Counted from the first letter of the stretch, positions 22,445 to 31,535 are shown. The stretch is DNA of 31,535 nt from an uncultured Saprospiraceae bacterium (GCA_937973565.1 CALJKQ010000176.1:1-31535); one strand, 5' to 3'. The notes: generated by a model from the sequence alone, not told the origin. Numbers and translations: made by a program.

Positions 22445-24105
22445 TATTTTTTGCCCAGAAGGCTGTTATATTTTGCCTGGTCTTTTAAAATAGCGATGGC
22501 TTCATCTACTTCCTTGTCTCTTTTCAATCCTATTTTGGTCTTTCCTTTTTGATAGAAATAGCGGGAAATGATTTCTTTTTCTAATTCAACTACGATTTCA
22601 TCCTTGAATTTGACAAGGTCTTTGGTTTTTTCACTCTCCAGCTTGTCTTTCATGGCCTTGATTTCCGCACCGATGGTAGCTTTTAAATCTGCATTTTTAT
22701 TGCATTTTTCCTGCAGAAGGTTTATTTCTTTTTCCGCTTCTTTATTGAAACTGAAATTTTTCTTTTTCAGGTAAGCCAGAAAATCATCGTATGCGGTAAA
22801 AGAAAAGTCATCAATATTTTTTATGGAATCGTGTTTCAGTACGTATTCGTTGGTATACAGGAATATCATTTTCTGATCCAACAAAGCCTGGGTTACTTCT
22901 GCCATTTCGTGGGCGGGCAATTTTACATCCGGTGTTATGCCCCCTCCGTCCAAAACGGTTCGACCGTTGAGTGTTTTGAATTTCGATCTTTTGTTATCGG
23001 GTATATCTACGGGTTCCCCATTTTTGTATTCCACTCCCTGGATACAACGACCGGAAGGAATGTAGTATTTGGAGGTGGTGATTTTTACCCTGTTGTTGTA
23101 GCCCAGTTCAAAGGTGTTTTGCACCAGGCCTTTGCCATAGGATCTTTGACCAATGATTACCCCTCTGTCTCTGTCCTGGATTACCCCGGATACGATTTCA
23201 CTGGCGGAAGCTGATTTTTTATTGATAAGCACAGCAATGGGAATATCCAGATCATAAGGGATGGCCAGGGTTTTGAAACTCTGGTCTTTTTCTTTGACCT
23301 TGCCCCTGGTAAACACCACTTCAGCATTTTTGGGAATGAACAGGTTGCATATATTGACAGCTTCCCGGAGCAAGCCCCCTCCATTGTATCGAAGATCGAG
23401 TACAAGCCCTTTGATGGCGTTGCTGTCACCCGCTTCTCTCTTCAGTCTTTTGAGTTCTTTTTGAATGTTGGCACCGGCATTGTCTGTAAATACCGTCAGG
23501 TGGATATAAGCAATGCCATCGGAAACCACACCGGCATAGGGCACGTTGGGTATGTTGACCTCTCCGCGCTCTACATTGACCACTTCAGTCTTACCGGATC
23601 CATGTCTTTTGATTTCCAGTTTAACAGGCGTGCCGGCTATACCCCTGAGCATGGTCTGAATGTCTTCTGCTTCTTTACCTTTGAGTACTTCTCCGTTGAT
23701 AGAAAGCAGTTCATCACCGGCTTTTATACCTGCTGTTACGGCAGCCCCTCCTTCCATCAGGTCGGTGATCATAATTTTATCTTCGGCCAATACAATACTG
23801 GCGCCAATGCCCTGAAAACGCTCATCATCTGAAATGCGATAGCGTTCCACCTGGGACTCGGAAATATAATTGGTAAAAGGATCCAGCGATGAAACCATGG
23901 CATCGATGCCGATGCGCATCAGTTCGGCAGGATCTATTTCATCTACATAGTTTTTATTGAGCTCCTTAAAAACATTGACAAAAATTTCGACGTTTTTAGA
24001 AATTTCAAACATCCTGTCGCCATCTTTTAAGCCAATGGCAGAGACTCCGACCAAAAGACAGACCAGCAAAACGATTACTTTAACAGGTTTTTTTAAAATT
24101 TTCAT
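22444..24105 (-). CDS. CtpA-type S41 C-terminal processing peptidase
   Basis: The 553-residue protein has a signal anchor (about 8-25, VKVIVLLVCLLVGVSAIGL), a PDZ domain (about 95-165, with FQGIGASIV, AGIKAGDELLSINGE), and an S41 catalytic domain. The catalytic dyad is Ser300 in SASASEI and Lys325 in GKGLVQ, 25 residues apart as in E. coli Prc (Ser430/Lys455). The C-terminal region is helical and coiled-coil-like (about 415-540). It degrades or trims periplasmic proteins. It overlaps lpxK by one base and follows the alpha/beta hydrolase gene by 77 bases. Confidence 0.95.
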   Translation of the reverse strand: MKILKKPVKVIVLLVCLLVGVSAIGLKDGDRMFEISKNVEIFVNVFKELNKNYVDEIDPAELMRIGIDAMVSSLDPFTNYISESQVERYRISDDERFQGIGASIVLAEDKIMITDLMEGGAAVTAGIKAGDELLSINGEVLKGKEAEDIQTMLRGIAGTPVKLEIKRHGSGKTEVVNVERGEVNIPNVPYAGVVSDGIAYIHLTVFTDNAGANIQKELKRLKREAGDSNAIKGLVLDLRYNGGGLLREAVNICNLFIPKNAEVVFTRGKVKEKDQSFKTLAIPYDLDIPIAVLINKKSASASEIVSGVIQDRDRGVIIGQRSYGKGLVQNTFELGYNNRVKITTSKYYIPSGRCIQGVEYKNGEPVDIPDNKRSKFKTLNGRTVLDGGGITPDVKLPAHEMAEVTQALLDQKMIFLYTNEYVLKHDSIKNIDDFSFTAYDDFLAYLKKKNFSFNKEAEKEINLLQEKCNKNADLKATIGAEIKAMKDKLESEKTKDLVKFKDEIVVELEKEIISRYFYQKGKTKIGLKRDKEVDEAIAILKDQAKYNSLLGKK

Positions 24106-24182
24106 TATTTCAATTTTCTAAAGGATAAACGGTGTGGACACCTCAAATGGTTCAGCAAAGCTAAAAGAATGTAAACCGCCTT

Positions 24183-24965
24183 TTAAGGAGAAAGGTTTTG
24201 ATTCAGGAATTGTAAGACGAGCTGAGTAAATACTTCCGGTTGATCAGCGTGCACCCAGTGGCCTGCATTTTCGATACTCACCAGTTGGCTGTGGGGAAAC
24301 TGGCTATGGATCAGGCTTTCGTCCGTTGGCAAAATGTAAGGTGATCTTTCTCCTTTTACGAACAACGTTTGTTTGTCAAAGTGGGAAGTCGCATTGCCCA
24401 CCTTGTCGAGGATGGAGAGGTAGGAACTTTCCAGCAAGGGATAGTTCATTTTCCAATCGTAACCTCCTTCTTTTTTTCGCTGGAGATTTTTCAATAAAAA
24501 CTGGATGGTCCCTTCATCGTGGAGCCTGCTTTTAAGGAAGTCGTATATTTCCTGCCTGTCTTCTTTTTGGTCGGCTTGCACATCGCGGATGGCTTTAAAA
24601 ATTTCTTCATGGCCGCCCGGGTAAGTTTTATTGCATATATCTACGACCACCAGTTTATCGATGTTGTCTCCATGGTCAAAGGCCAGCTGCATGGCCGTCT
24701 TACCCCCCATGGAATGGCCAATGATGTGTGCTTTGTAGATCCAATTTTGCTCCATAAAAGCAGCGAGATCGGCCGCCAGGGTAGGATAATCAAATTGTTG
24801 GGTGAAGGGAGACTTGCCGTGATCTCTCTGATCCACCAAAAAAACCATATATCCTTCTGCAGCTATTTTTTTCCCGATGGTTTGCCAGTTATCCAGCATT
24901 CCAAATAAGCCATGAAGGATGATTACGGGGTGGCCTTCGCCAATAACTTTATGATTTAATTCCAT
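24183..24965 (-). CDS. Alpha/beta hydrolase (YbfF-like esterase)
   Basis: The 260-residue protein has the fold's marks: VIILHGLFG with the oxyanion region, VDQRDHGKS, IIGHSMGG with the nucleophile Ser85, and the catalytic His in ENAGHWVHADQPE. It resembles E. coli YbfF, an esterase on acyl-CoA-like and short esters. No signal peptide, so cytoplasmic. It follows a terminator, so it may begin a new transcription unit including the S41 gene and lpxK. Confidence 0.88.
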   Translation of the reverse strand: MELNHKVIGEGHPVIILHGLFGMLDNWQTIGKKIAAEGYMVFLVDQRDHGKSPFTQQFDYPTLAADLAAFMEQNWIYKAHIIGHSMGGKTAMQLAFDHGDNIDKLVVVDICNKTYPGGHEEIFKAIRDVQADQKEDRQEIYDFLKSRLHDEGTIQFLLKNLQRKKEGGYDWKMNYPLLESSYLSILDKVGNATSHFDKQTLFVKGERSPYILPTDESLIHSQFPHSQLVSIENAGHWVHADQPEVFTQLVLQFLNQNLSP

Positions 24966-24980
24966 ATGTGATTACATAAA

Positions 24981-25002
24981 AAAGGGGGCAAAAGCCCCCT
25001 TT
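24981..25002 (-). terminator. Strong intrinsic terminator
   Basis: On the minus strand AAAGGGGGC, an AAAA-complement loop (TTTT) and GCCCCCTTT form a perfect 9-bp GC-rich stem, directly followed by a T-run (plus strand 24975-24983). It ends the purH-coaX-barrel-TPR operon and lies 15 bases before the next gene. Confidence 0.92.
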
Positions 25003-25014
25003 CGTATTTGCTTG

Positions 25015-26421
25015 TTATTTGTATCTGACCCTTACGTTTTCTGACACCCAGCAACCGGTATTGACGGTGGCACCTTCTTTGATACCCCTCATAAATCCGG
25101 TTTCAGAGTCCGGCATAGAACCATAGTAGCTCGACATTCTAGCGCTGGCTTCATCTGCAACTTCAGGATCAATAGACTTGGCATAGGCGTACTTGTCAAT
25201 GGCAGCCAGGATTACCAATCTCTGGTTCCATGCATCGCCGCAAGAGCGGGCAGCTTTACCGTACATATCGCCGATAAGCATGTAAGGACGGCCCCATCCC
25301 GGTTTCAATTTGGCAGCTTCATAAGCAGTAGCTCTGGCTGTAGTATACTGACTGAGTTTTCTAAACTGGATAGAAGCTTTGGAAAACAGCATGGTTGCTT
25401 TTTTATCCGCATTGGATTCTGTGCTGATGGCTTCGTCGTATTTGGCAACAGCTTCCACAAATTTGCCTTCTTCGTATAATTTTTTAGCTGCATACGCCGG
25501 ATTGTTGGCTTCCAGCTCTTTTTGCATTTCAGCATTTTTGGCAACAGCATATTTTTCCCACTTGGCTTCCACCTGCATCAGAAAAGGATCATCATCCGGA
25601 CATTGTTTTTCCTTGAGTTTTTGGATGATCTTCTTCATCACATCCGGATTGTCGGGATCACTCTCGTATTCCGGCTGGAATTTATCTTTAAAGAAAGTAT
25701 AGTCAAAAAGTTCGTCTTCAATTTTGGCAAAAGTGCCATTCATGTTTTCTTTAGCCTGGGTATAATATTCTGCCAACGACTCGTTGTTGTTGATGTTGTA
25801 ATCGGCTACATCATTGAGTTTGGTATACAAATCAATGGCTTCATTTTTGGGCATGCCGTTGTTTTTAAACTGATAAACCACAATGCTGGCAGCCGGATCA
25901 AAGATGATGTATTCGTTGTTTACACCACCAAAAGACAAGGCATTTTTGATTGCCTCGAGGTTTTGAGAATAAGGCACATTGAGGGTATAGTACATATCGA
26001 AAGCCAGTCTGCCATATGCATAAGCGATCTTATTGTTTTTTTCTTCTTCAGAATTCACCGTAATTCCGCCCGATTTGGCGCAGTCGATGTACTGATTGTA
26101 TAAGGCAATCAATTTTTCCTTGTACATCTTTTTTTCAGCATCATCTTTTGCCTGGGAGAACTTCCACTTGATGATTTCGGCTCCGTCCCAATACTGTGAC
26201 TCTCTTTTACCATCTGCCAAAGGTGCTTTGCTGAAAACCTTTTCCCAGTTTTCTGCTGCGGTTGGCCAGTCTTCTACTTTCAGTGCCTGTTTGTAGATAA
26301 CGTGATGATTTTCCAATTCGTCCTTCATAGGGGAGTTGTTCCATGACTCACACTGTGCACTGGCATCAACCACCCACAGCATGGCACCTAACAAGAACAA
26401 AGAACTTTTAAAGCGATACAT
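25015..26421 (-). CDS. Secreted TPR-rich protein
   Basis: The 468-residue product has a signal peptide (MYRFKSSLFLLGAMLWVVDA, cleaved after ASAQ) and repeated helix-turn-helix sequence of tetratricopeptide type: QALKVEDWPTAAENWEKVFS, AKKLYEEGKFVEAVAKYDEA, MLFSKASIQFRKLSQYTTAR and ATAYEAAKLKPGWGRPYMLI. The C-terminus is Cys-containing (ARSCGDAWNQ, NTGCWVSENVRVRYK). TPRs usually mediate protein contacts, here in the periplasm, perhaps for envelope assembly. It follows the barrel protein by 22 bases in the operon. No specific partner is known. Confidence 0.85.
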   Translation of the reverse strand: MYRFKSSLFLLGAMLWVVDASAQCESWNNSPMKDELENHHVIYKQALKVEDWPTAAENWEKVFSKAPLADGKRESQYWDGAEIIKWKFSQAKDDAEKKMYKEKLIALYNQYIDCAKSGGITVNSEEEKNNKIAYAYGRLAFDMYYTLNVPYSQNLEAIKNALSFGGVNNEYIIFDPAASIVVYQFKNNGMPKNEAIDLYTKLNDVADYNINNNESLAEYYTQAKENMNGTFAKIEDELFDYTFFKDKFQPEYESDPDNPDVMKKIIQKLKEKQCPDDDPFLMQVEAKWEKYAVAKNAEMQKELEANNPAYAAKKLYEEGKFVEAVAKYDEAISTESNADKKATMLFSKASIQFRKLSQYTTARATAYEAAKLKPGWGRPYMLIGDMYGKAARSCGDAWNQRLVILAAIDKYAYAKSIDPEVADEASARMSSYYGSMPDSETGFMRGIKEGATVNTGCWVSENVRVRYK

Positions 26422-26443
26422 TTTTACTAAGTTTATTTAATTG

Positions 26444-27775
26444 TTAATTGTATTTTCTCTTGATGAACCACTCGTCATCATTGAATGTAAATCCGAAGTT
26501 GATCTTTATGTAGTTTTCCTCAATAATGGTCCCACTTCCTTTTCTTCCTATGTCCAATCCTATGTCTGCGTGTGCAATTTTTCTTTGAAATACAAACGGA
26601 AGACCGGCACCAAATGTTACACCGTATTGCGACAGCTGCTCTCCTATTATCAGCCTGGGATCTTGTCTGTAATATGCGCCATATTTATAAAAGGCTCTCT
26701 TCCAGAAAGAAGTATAACTTTTGTAGTTTGGCCTGTAGTAGCCGCCCATTGCAAACTGCCAGGCATTGCCAAGGCTGCCTTCGACCTCACCGGTAGCTTC
26801 GTTGTAATAAGATGACCAGCCGGCATATTTGTATTCCAGGCCAATACAACTTTTGTCACCTGCCTGGTACATCACACCCCCTCCCAGTTCGAAGGGTAGT
26901 TTGCCCTTGCCGTTAAAGTCCACTTTATTGGAAAAAGTATCAGTAACGATGGAGGTGGTACCAATGAGTTGTCTGGTGATGATGATTTCATCTTTTTGGG
27001 TGCTAAAACCAAAACCCGGAGAAAGGGTGAGGCCAAACCTTAAAGTCCTGAGGGGAATAGAAGGATTGTCGTGTGCTTGTTTTGCATTTAATTGCAAATG
27101 ATAAATCAAACCGGTCTTGATGCCAAAAGAACTCAGATGGTAGCTGCGCGTATAAAAGTTGTTAAAGGCATTGTCCAAATCTCTGAAGATGATGTCTTTT
27201 GAAGCATTGATATTTCCAAACAGGTAAGAAAGATCAATACCGAAGGCCAGATTTTTATAAGAGATACCATTAGACCAGTGGAACTTGTAGGTACCTCCAC
27301 TGCCGGTGTAACTTCTGTCAAAAACACCTACATCGGGCAGGCTGTCAGTGGAAGAAATATTATAGGCAGACCTTGTGTATCGGTTGAGGCCAAAAGCCAT
27401 GCCGAGTTTATATTTTTTTCTTGCGGTCTCATAGGCTTCATTGATCGGGTTTCTCAACGGAAAGCCCAAAGCAATATAATCCAGATTGCCCGACCAGTTT
27501 TTGGCCTGGTTGGATCCTTCGCTAAACGTTGAATTTTTTGCATTGGCGCCCACTTCATAGGCCGAGGTACCCAGCAAGGAAACCGAGGCCGGATTGGCTA
27601 AATTGATGTGAAACCTGTCGATATTAGCAATGCTCAGATGCCCCATGCTGCGGTAGGCAGAAATTTCCTGATCCGCAAAGTCACCCAGTCCATATCTTGA
27701 ATAAGGATCGTTCTCTACCTTTTGTGCAAAAACAGACAGGGGCAGCAAACAAAATAATATGAAAAATTTCTTCAT
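26444..27775 (-). CDS. Outer membrane beta-barrel protein, conserved in Bacteroidota
   Basis: The 443-residue protein has a signal peptide (MKKFFILFCLLPLSVFAQ), then NDPYSRYGLGDF, a motif I have seen in uncharacterised Bacteroidota outer membrane proteins, and an alternating pattern of aromatic and polar residues throughout that suggests a barrel of the FadL or porin type. The last strand ends with NFGFTFNDDEWF and a basic tail. Its place after coaX is a familiar gene order in the phylum. The function is unknown; transport is inferred. It follows coaX by 18 bases and is probably in the same operon. Confidence 0.75.
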   Translation of the reverse strand: MKKFFILFCLLPLSVFAQKVENDPYSRYGLGDFADQEISAYRSMGHLSIANIDRFHINLANPASVSLLGTSAYEVGANAKNSTFSEGSNQAKNWSGNLDYIALGFPLRNPINEAYETARKKYKLGMAFGLNRYTRSAYNISSTDSLPDVGVFDRSYTGSGGTYKFHWSNGISYKNLAFGIDLSYLFGNINASKDIIFRDLDNAFNNFYTRSYHLSSFGIKTGLIYHLQLNAKQAHDNPSIPLRTLRFGLTLSPGFGFSTQKDEIIITRQLIGTTSIVTDTFSNKVDFNGKGKLPFELGGGVMYQAGDKSCIGLEYKYAGWSSYYNEATGEVEGSLGNAWQFAMGGYYRPNYKSYTSFWKRAFYKYGAYYRQDPRLIIGEQLSQYGVTFGAGLPFVFQRKIAHADIGLDIGRKGSGTIIEENYIKINFGFTFNDDEWFIKRKYN

Positions 27776-27793
27776 TATGTTATCGTCTAAAGA

Positions 27794-28525
27794 TTAATGC
27801 ATTGTCTCCGCATTAAACCTTAAAATTTTATTTAAACCCAATAAAACCAAATTTGGGTTTGCAAATATCTTAATTTTTAGGTGTTTAGCAAATAATATTG
27901 CGTCGCCACCGGTTAAAACAATGCGGGCATCCGGGAAATTTTTCCGGCTCTCTTCCAAGAACGAAGTAATTTCATAAATCGCACCTCTGACGGCTCCATT
28001 TTGTAGTGCCGAAACTGTATTGAAGCCCAAAAAGGAATTGTGGTACTCAGCTTCCACCAGGGGAAGCTTGCCGGTATAATGGTGCATGGCTTTTAATCTC
28101 ATGGTGATGCCCGGGGATATATTACCCCCCAAAAAACAGCCTTCGGCATCTATAAGGTTGGTGGTAATACAGGTGCCGGCATCAATGAAAACAACCGGTT
28201 CTCCCGGAAACAGGGCATTGGCAGCCACAGCGGCAGCAACCCTGTCTTTGCCCAGGGTTTCGGGGCTCTGGTACTGAAGGGTTATGGGTAAGGGGGTGAG
28301 GTGGTTGAGGACAATGCAATGAGGATGGCTCTTGATAAAGGTGTCAATGTTTTCATCAGTTGCCCGGGTAGAGGACAGGATGATGTTTTTGATGTGGTAT
28401 TTAGCCATCAGCTGTTGATGGTTTTCCGCCAAAAACCCGGCATTTCTTTCTAAATGCAGGATTTCGTCACCTTCAAAGACCGCGGTTTTTACGCGGGTGT
28501 TGCCAATATCGATGCAGAGTTGCAT
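27794..28525 (-). CDS. coaX: Type III pantothenate kinase CoaX
   Basis: CoaX phosphorylates pantothenate, the first step of coenzyme A synthesis, and is not inhibited by CoA. The 243-residue protein has the ASKHA ATP-binding fold: CIDIGNTRVKTAVF (phosphate 1), GKDRVAAAVAANALF, FIDAGTCITTNLID (phosphate 2) and GGNISPGITMR, then RGAIYEI and VLTGGDAILFA. Start at ATG 28523-28525, which overlaps the purH stop as TGATG; the longer frame adds a TTG. Overlap with purH implies translational coupling. Confidence 0.95.
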   Translation of the reverse strand: MQLCIDIGNTRVKTAVFEGDEILHLERNAGFLAENHQQLMAKYHIKNIILSSTRATDENIDTFIKSHPHCIVLNHLTPLPITLQYQSPETLGKDRVAAAVAANALFPGEPVVFIDAGTCITTNLIDAEGCFLGGNISPGITMRLKAMHHYTGKLPLVEAEYHNSFLGFNTVSALQNGAVRGAIYEITSFLEESRKNFPDARIVLTGGDAILFAKHLKIKIFANPNLVLLGLNKILRFNAETMH

Positions 28526-30051
28526 CAATGCCTGAAGTGTCTGACTCCGGTGACCACCATGGCCATTTCATGTTCATCGCAGTAGTCGATGCTGAGCTGG
28601 TCTTTGATCGAACCACCGGGTTGGATGACAGCTTGTATGCCTGCCTCATGGGCGATGGCCACACAATCCGGGAAAGGGAAAAAAGCATCAGATGCCATGA
28701 CAGCGCCCGATACGTCGAAGCCAAATTTCCTGGCTTTATCAATGGCCTGGTGACAGGCATCTACCCTCGAAGTTTGACCGCTGCCCATGCCGATCAGCTG
28801 GCGGTTTTTCACCAAAACAATGGTATTGGATTTGAGGTGTTTAACGCACAGGTTGGCAAATTGTAAGTCCTTCATTTCTTCATCGCCGGGCTGCCTTTTG
28901 GTAACCACTTTCCAGGCCTCCACATGGTGTTTATGAAGATCGATATCCTGCTTGATGACCCCATTTAACAAAGATTTTACGCTGTGTCTTGCGGTGGGAT
29001 ATTGTTTGAGTTTGAGGATAATTCTTTTTTTCTTTTCCATCAATACCTCCAGGGCTTCCTCGGTATAGGAGGGGGCAATAAGGATTTCATAAAACAACTT
29101 ATCGACTTCCTGAGCAGTGGCTTTATCTACCTCTGCATTGGTAATAAATATACCACCAAATGCCGAAACCGGATCCGCTGCCAGGGCTGCATTCCATGCT
29201 TCCAGAATGGTAGGGCGACTGGCTACGCCACAGGTATTGGTATGTTTGATGATGGCAAAGGTAGGTGTGTTGTCATTAAAGTCTGACATCAGAGCCATAG
29301 CAGCATCCACATCTACAAGATTATTGTAAGAGAGTTCTTTTCCACCCAAAAATTCAAAAATCTCGTCCAGGTTTCCATAAAAAGTGGCTTTTTGGTGGGG
29401 ATTTTCGCCGTATCGAAGATTTTGGCCCGGACTTACACTCAATTTCAATGCTGAAGAATGGGACGTAAGCTGGGCGAAATACTGGTAAATAGCTGCATCG
29501 TAATGGGAAGTAACTTCAAAAGCAGCCGCAGCCAGGCTGCGTCTTTGCTCGAGTTGCGTCATGCCATTTTGGGTAGTAAGCAAGTGTAAAAGGGTATCGT
29601 ATTCACTTTGAGCGGGTATAATTACCACATCTTTGTAGTTTTTGGCAGCTGCCCGGATCAGGGATATACCGCCTATGTCGATTTTTTCTATGATGGCAGA
29701 TTCTTCGGTGGTAGAAGCCACGGTCTTTTCGAATGGATAGAGATCGACGATTACCAGGTCTATGGTGGGTATTTCAAATTGATTGAGTTGTGACAGGTGT
29801 GCTGCTTCTCTTCTGGCCAGGATGCCGCCAAAAACCTTGGGGTGGAGTGTTTTGACCCTGCCATCCAGGATGGAAGGATAACCCGTAAGGTCTTCAACCT
29901 GAAATACTTCTGCACCAAGTTCGGCAATAAAATCCGCCGTACCCCCGGTTGAGTACATTTTGATGCCCAGACGGGTTAATTCATGAATGATGGGTGCTAA
30001 ACCCGATTTATCAAAAACGGAAATGAGTGCATTTTGAATCCTGGCTTCCAT
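28525..30051 (-). CDS. purH: Bifunctional AICAR formyltransferase / IMP cyclohydrolase PurH
   Basis: PurH performs the last two steps of purine synthesis, formylating AICAR with 10-formyl-THF and closing IMP. The 508 residues split into an N-terminal IMP cyclohydrolase (about 1-190: ALISVFDKSGLAPIIHEL, STGGTADFI, ILDGRVKTLHPKVFGGILAR) and a C-terminal transformylase (about 200-508: RYGENPHQKATFYG, YNNLVDVDAA, IIKHTNTCGVA with the catalytic Lys-His, SDAFFPFPDCV and AVIQPGGSIKDQ). Length and motifs are typical. It heads the operon with coaX, the barrel and the TPR protein. Confidence 0.98.
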   Translation of the reverse strand: MEARIQNALISVFDKSGLAPIIHELTRLGIKMYSTGGTADFIAELGAEVFQVEDLTGYPSILDGRVKTLHPKVFGGILARREAAHLSQLNQFEIPTIDLVIVDLYPFEKTVASTTEESAIIEKIDIGGISLIRAAAKNYKDVVIIPAQSEYDTLLHLLTTQNGMTQLEQRRSLAAAAFEVTSHYDAAIYQYFAQLTSHSSALKLSVSPGQNLRYGENPHQKATFYGNLDEIFEFLGGKELSYNNLVDVDAAMALMSDFNDNTPTFAIIKHTNTCGVASRPTILEAWNAALAADPVSAFGGIFITNAEVDKATAQEVDKLFYEILIAPSYTEEALEVLMEKKKRIILKLKQYPTARHSVKSLLNGVIKQDIDLHKHHVEAWKVVTKRQPGDEEMKDLQFANLCVKHLKSNTIVLVKNRQLIGMGSGQTSRVDACHQAIDKARKFGFDVSGAVMASDAFFPFPDCVAIAHEAGIQAVIQPGGSIKDQLSIDYCDEHEMAMVVTGVRHFRH

Positions 30052-30270
30052 AAAATAATATTTGCTGAAAGCGTGTAAAATTAAGGCTTTACAGGCATAT
30101 TATATTGTGAAATTAAAAAAAAGAAAAGAAAATATTTTGAGGTGCAGATTCAGTTGAATTATTGACGGAAAAAGGCAATTTAGTGTTTAAAAAGACATAT
30201 CCGTTATTGATAAAAGCAGTATTTTTGGCATTCTTAAACGATATTTTACATCAATTTTAAAACTTCTATT
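30052..30270. other. Divergent intergenic region, purH and PA-domain gene
   Basis: This AT-rich stretch of 219 bases holds both promoters. TATTTTTG at 30220-30227 fits the plus-strand -7 box, 43 bases before the ATG at 30271, but no well-spaced TTTG is seen upstream. No ORF, RNA gene or repeat was recognised here. Confidence 0.45.
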
Positions 30271-31535
30271 ATGATGAAAAGCTTTACAATTTTTAACAAG
30301 CTTGCCTTCACATTTGCCCTTGCTATCATGGGTGTTGTGCTCAATGCACAGGATGTGATGGTGTTTAAAATCGCTTCTCCGGCGGGCGCTGCAGGTACTT
30401 ACACTTTGTACAGATCTGCATTCGGTCCCCAAGACAGCGATGAAATCCTGGACAAGACCATTAAAGTTGCTGATCCTGCCCTGGCGTGCGGCACATTGAG
30501 CAACGACCAGACCGGTTTTATTACCTTTGTTGACAGAGGAACCTGCAACTTTGTAGACAAGGTAAAAAATGCCCAGTCTGCCGGATCTGTTGCTGTAATT
30601 ATCTGCAACGATGACAGAGATGTTATCAATCCGGGTGGAGACGATCCGGGAGACATTACCATCAAATCTTTCCTGATGGAAAAACCAGACTGCGACAAGA
30701 TCAAAGTTGCTTTGGCAGCAGGTGCTGTAAACGGAAACATTGTGGTAAGACAGTGTGAGCCGGTTCCACCATCCAATGCAGTATGGGGTCAAAATCCGGG
30801 TGAAGGTGACTTCAACGATGGATTGAATGGCTGGACCATTACCACAGAAGAAGGAAAAGGATGGATTTGGAATGCAGACGGCGATTGTGTTGCCTCTTTC
30901 TCTCCCAATCCATGTAACATGAACACACCAACCATTTGCAATGGTGCTGTTTCTATCAACAGCAATGCTTTGGATGTAAGTGGTGATTGCCAGGCGGTTT
31001 GTACCAGTGCCATCATTTCACCAAATATTGATTTGAGCAACGTAGATATTTCTGCATTGTCAATCCAGTTCAACCAGGCTATCAGAGAGTTCAACTCTGC
31101 TTACTTTGTTGTTACCAGTTACGACAACGGTCTTACATGGCCTGATACATTCTCTATCAACAACGATGTATTCTCAAACGACGCGTTTGTATTCAATCAG
31201 GTGGTTAGGGTAGGTCTTTGCGGAGTTCCAACTGACATCACTCAGTTGAGAATTCAATTCCTGATCGATGCCAACTATTATTTCTGGGGTATTGATGATG
31301 TATTCCTCGTAAACGAAGCATACGCAGATCCACAGGCCAACAACAACTTCTGGGCCGTGGCACCTTCATTGAAGACTCCTGTAAGTCAGGCTACTGACTT
31401 CCCATTGTTGTCAGATGTTAGAAACAATGGTGCTGTACCTTCACCCAATACTGTATTAACTGCAAGAGTATCCAGAGTGGGAGCTAGTGGTTTGACAGAA
31501 ATTTACTCACAAACCAATGAAGATCGGAAGAGCGT
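30271..31535 (+). CDS. PA-domain secreted protein, truncated by contig end
   Basis: The frame is open from ATG 30271 to the window end, about 416 residues, and contains no stop. It starts MMKSFTIFNKLAFTFALAIM, a signal peptide cleaved after LNAQ. A protease-associated (PA) domain follows at about 60-140: CGTLSNDQTGFITFVDRGTC, KVKNAQSAGSVAVIICND, IKSFLMEKPDCDKIK. A beta-sandwich region then carries an FNDGLNGWTI motif, a Cys-rich part (CNMNTPTIC, CQAVC) and IDDVFLVNEAYADPQANNN. Such large proteins in this phylum are often cell-surface cargo of type IX secretion, but the C-terminal signal is missing here. The final 15 bases are probably adapter, so genuine sequence ends near 31520. Confidence 0.8.
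   Translation, partial: MMKSFTIFNKLAFTFALAIMGVVLNAQDVMVFKIASPAGAAGTYTLYRSAFGPQDSDEILDKTIKVADPALACGTLSNDQTGFITFVDRGTCNFVDKVKNAQSAGSVAVIICNDDRDVINPGGDDPGDITIKSFLMEKPDCDKIKVALAAGAVNGNIVVRQCEPVPPSNAVWGQNPGEGDFNDGLNGWTITTEEGKGWIWNADGDCVASFSPNPCNMNTPTICNGAVSINSNALDVSGDCQAVCTSAIISPNIDLSNVDISALSIQFNQAIREFNSAYFVVTSYDNGLTWPDTFSINNDVFSNDAFVFNQVVRVGLCGVPTDITQLRIQFLIDANYYFWGIDDVFLVNEAYADPQANNNFWAVAPSLKTPVSQATDFPLLSDVRNNGAVPSPNTVLTARVSRVGASGLTEIYSQTNEDRKS
31521..31535. other. Illumina adapter sequence at contig end (artefact)
   Basis: AGATCGGAAGAGCGT equals the first 15 bases of the common Illumina TruSeq read-2-type adapter. It sits exactly at the end of the window, where untrimmed read ends accumulate. 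A chance match of 15 bases is unlikely, so this is treated as assembly contamination rather than biology. Confidence 0.9.

Noticed and set aside
24127..24140. GGTGTGGACACC mini-hairpin between the hydrolase and S41 genes
   Set aside because: It has 5-bp arms with a 2-base loop and no T-run; such short palindromes occur by chance.

Overview
The window comes from a member of the phylum Bacteroidota, probably near the Saprospirales/Chitinophagales. The signs are a SusC-like TonB receptor with an N-terminal carboxypeptidase-like domain, a TPR/PD40/OmpA protein with the domain order of the type IX secretion protein PorE, a DUF6909 protein, start codons without clear Shine-Dalgarno sequences, and promoters of the TTG...TAnnTTTG type. 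Moderate GC and mostly housekeeping genes suggest ordinary chromosome. The last 15 bases match the start of an Illumina TruSeq adapter, so this is very likely one end of a short-read contig.

Layout. 1-1400: the end of an NTF2-like gene, a decayed reading frame, and a mazEF toxin-antitoxin pair. 1400-5200: a candidate metal (zinc?) uptake locus, with a lipoprotein and a ZnuD-like TonB receptor on the minus strand divergent from a zinc-type GTP cyclohydrolase I (folE). The receptor's -7 box and start codon lie in a perfect 7-1-7 palindrome of the kind bound by Fur-family repressors. 5200-8400: a GH31 alpha-glucosidase followed by a repeat array. The array has three copies of a long imperfect hairpin with 26-bp arms, and the middle copy carries a PD-(D/E)XK 'GxxExxY' gene in its loop. 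This is the best candidate for an undescribed element. 8400-16000: a DUF1080 secreted hydrolase, an AIM24-like protein, a crotonase, the PorE-like OmpA protein with its overlapping DUF6909 partner, a PaiB-like flavin protein, a bacilliredoxin and a DUF6565 lipoprotein.

16200-20600: a secreted protein of unknown function, the iscS-iscU-iscA iron-sulfur cluster genes, a DCC-family thiol oxidoreductase and a DUF983 protein. 20600-30050 is a long minus-strand block. purH-coaX-outer membrane barrel-TPR protein form one probable operon closed by a strong terminator at 24981. An alpha/beta hydrolase, a CtpA-type S41 peptidase, lpxK and a lipoprotein methyltransferase follow. The window ends with a PA-domain secreted protein truncated by the contig end.

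Most genes are core metabolism or envelope biogenesis: purine and coenzyme A synthesis, lipid A phosphorylation, Fe-S assembly and periplasmic proteolysis. The accessory parts are mazEF, the GxxExxY hairpin array and possibly the metal uptake locus. No rRNA, tRNA, CRISPR array or classical transposase was seen.
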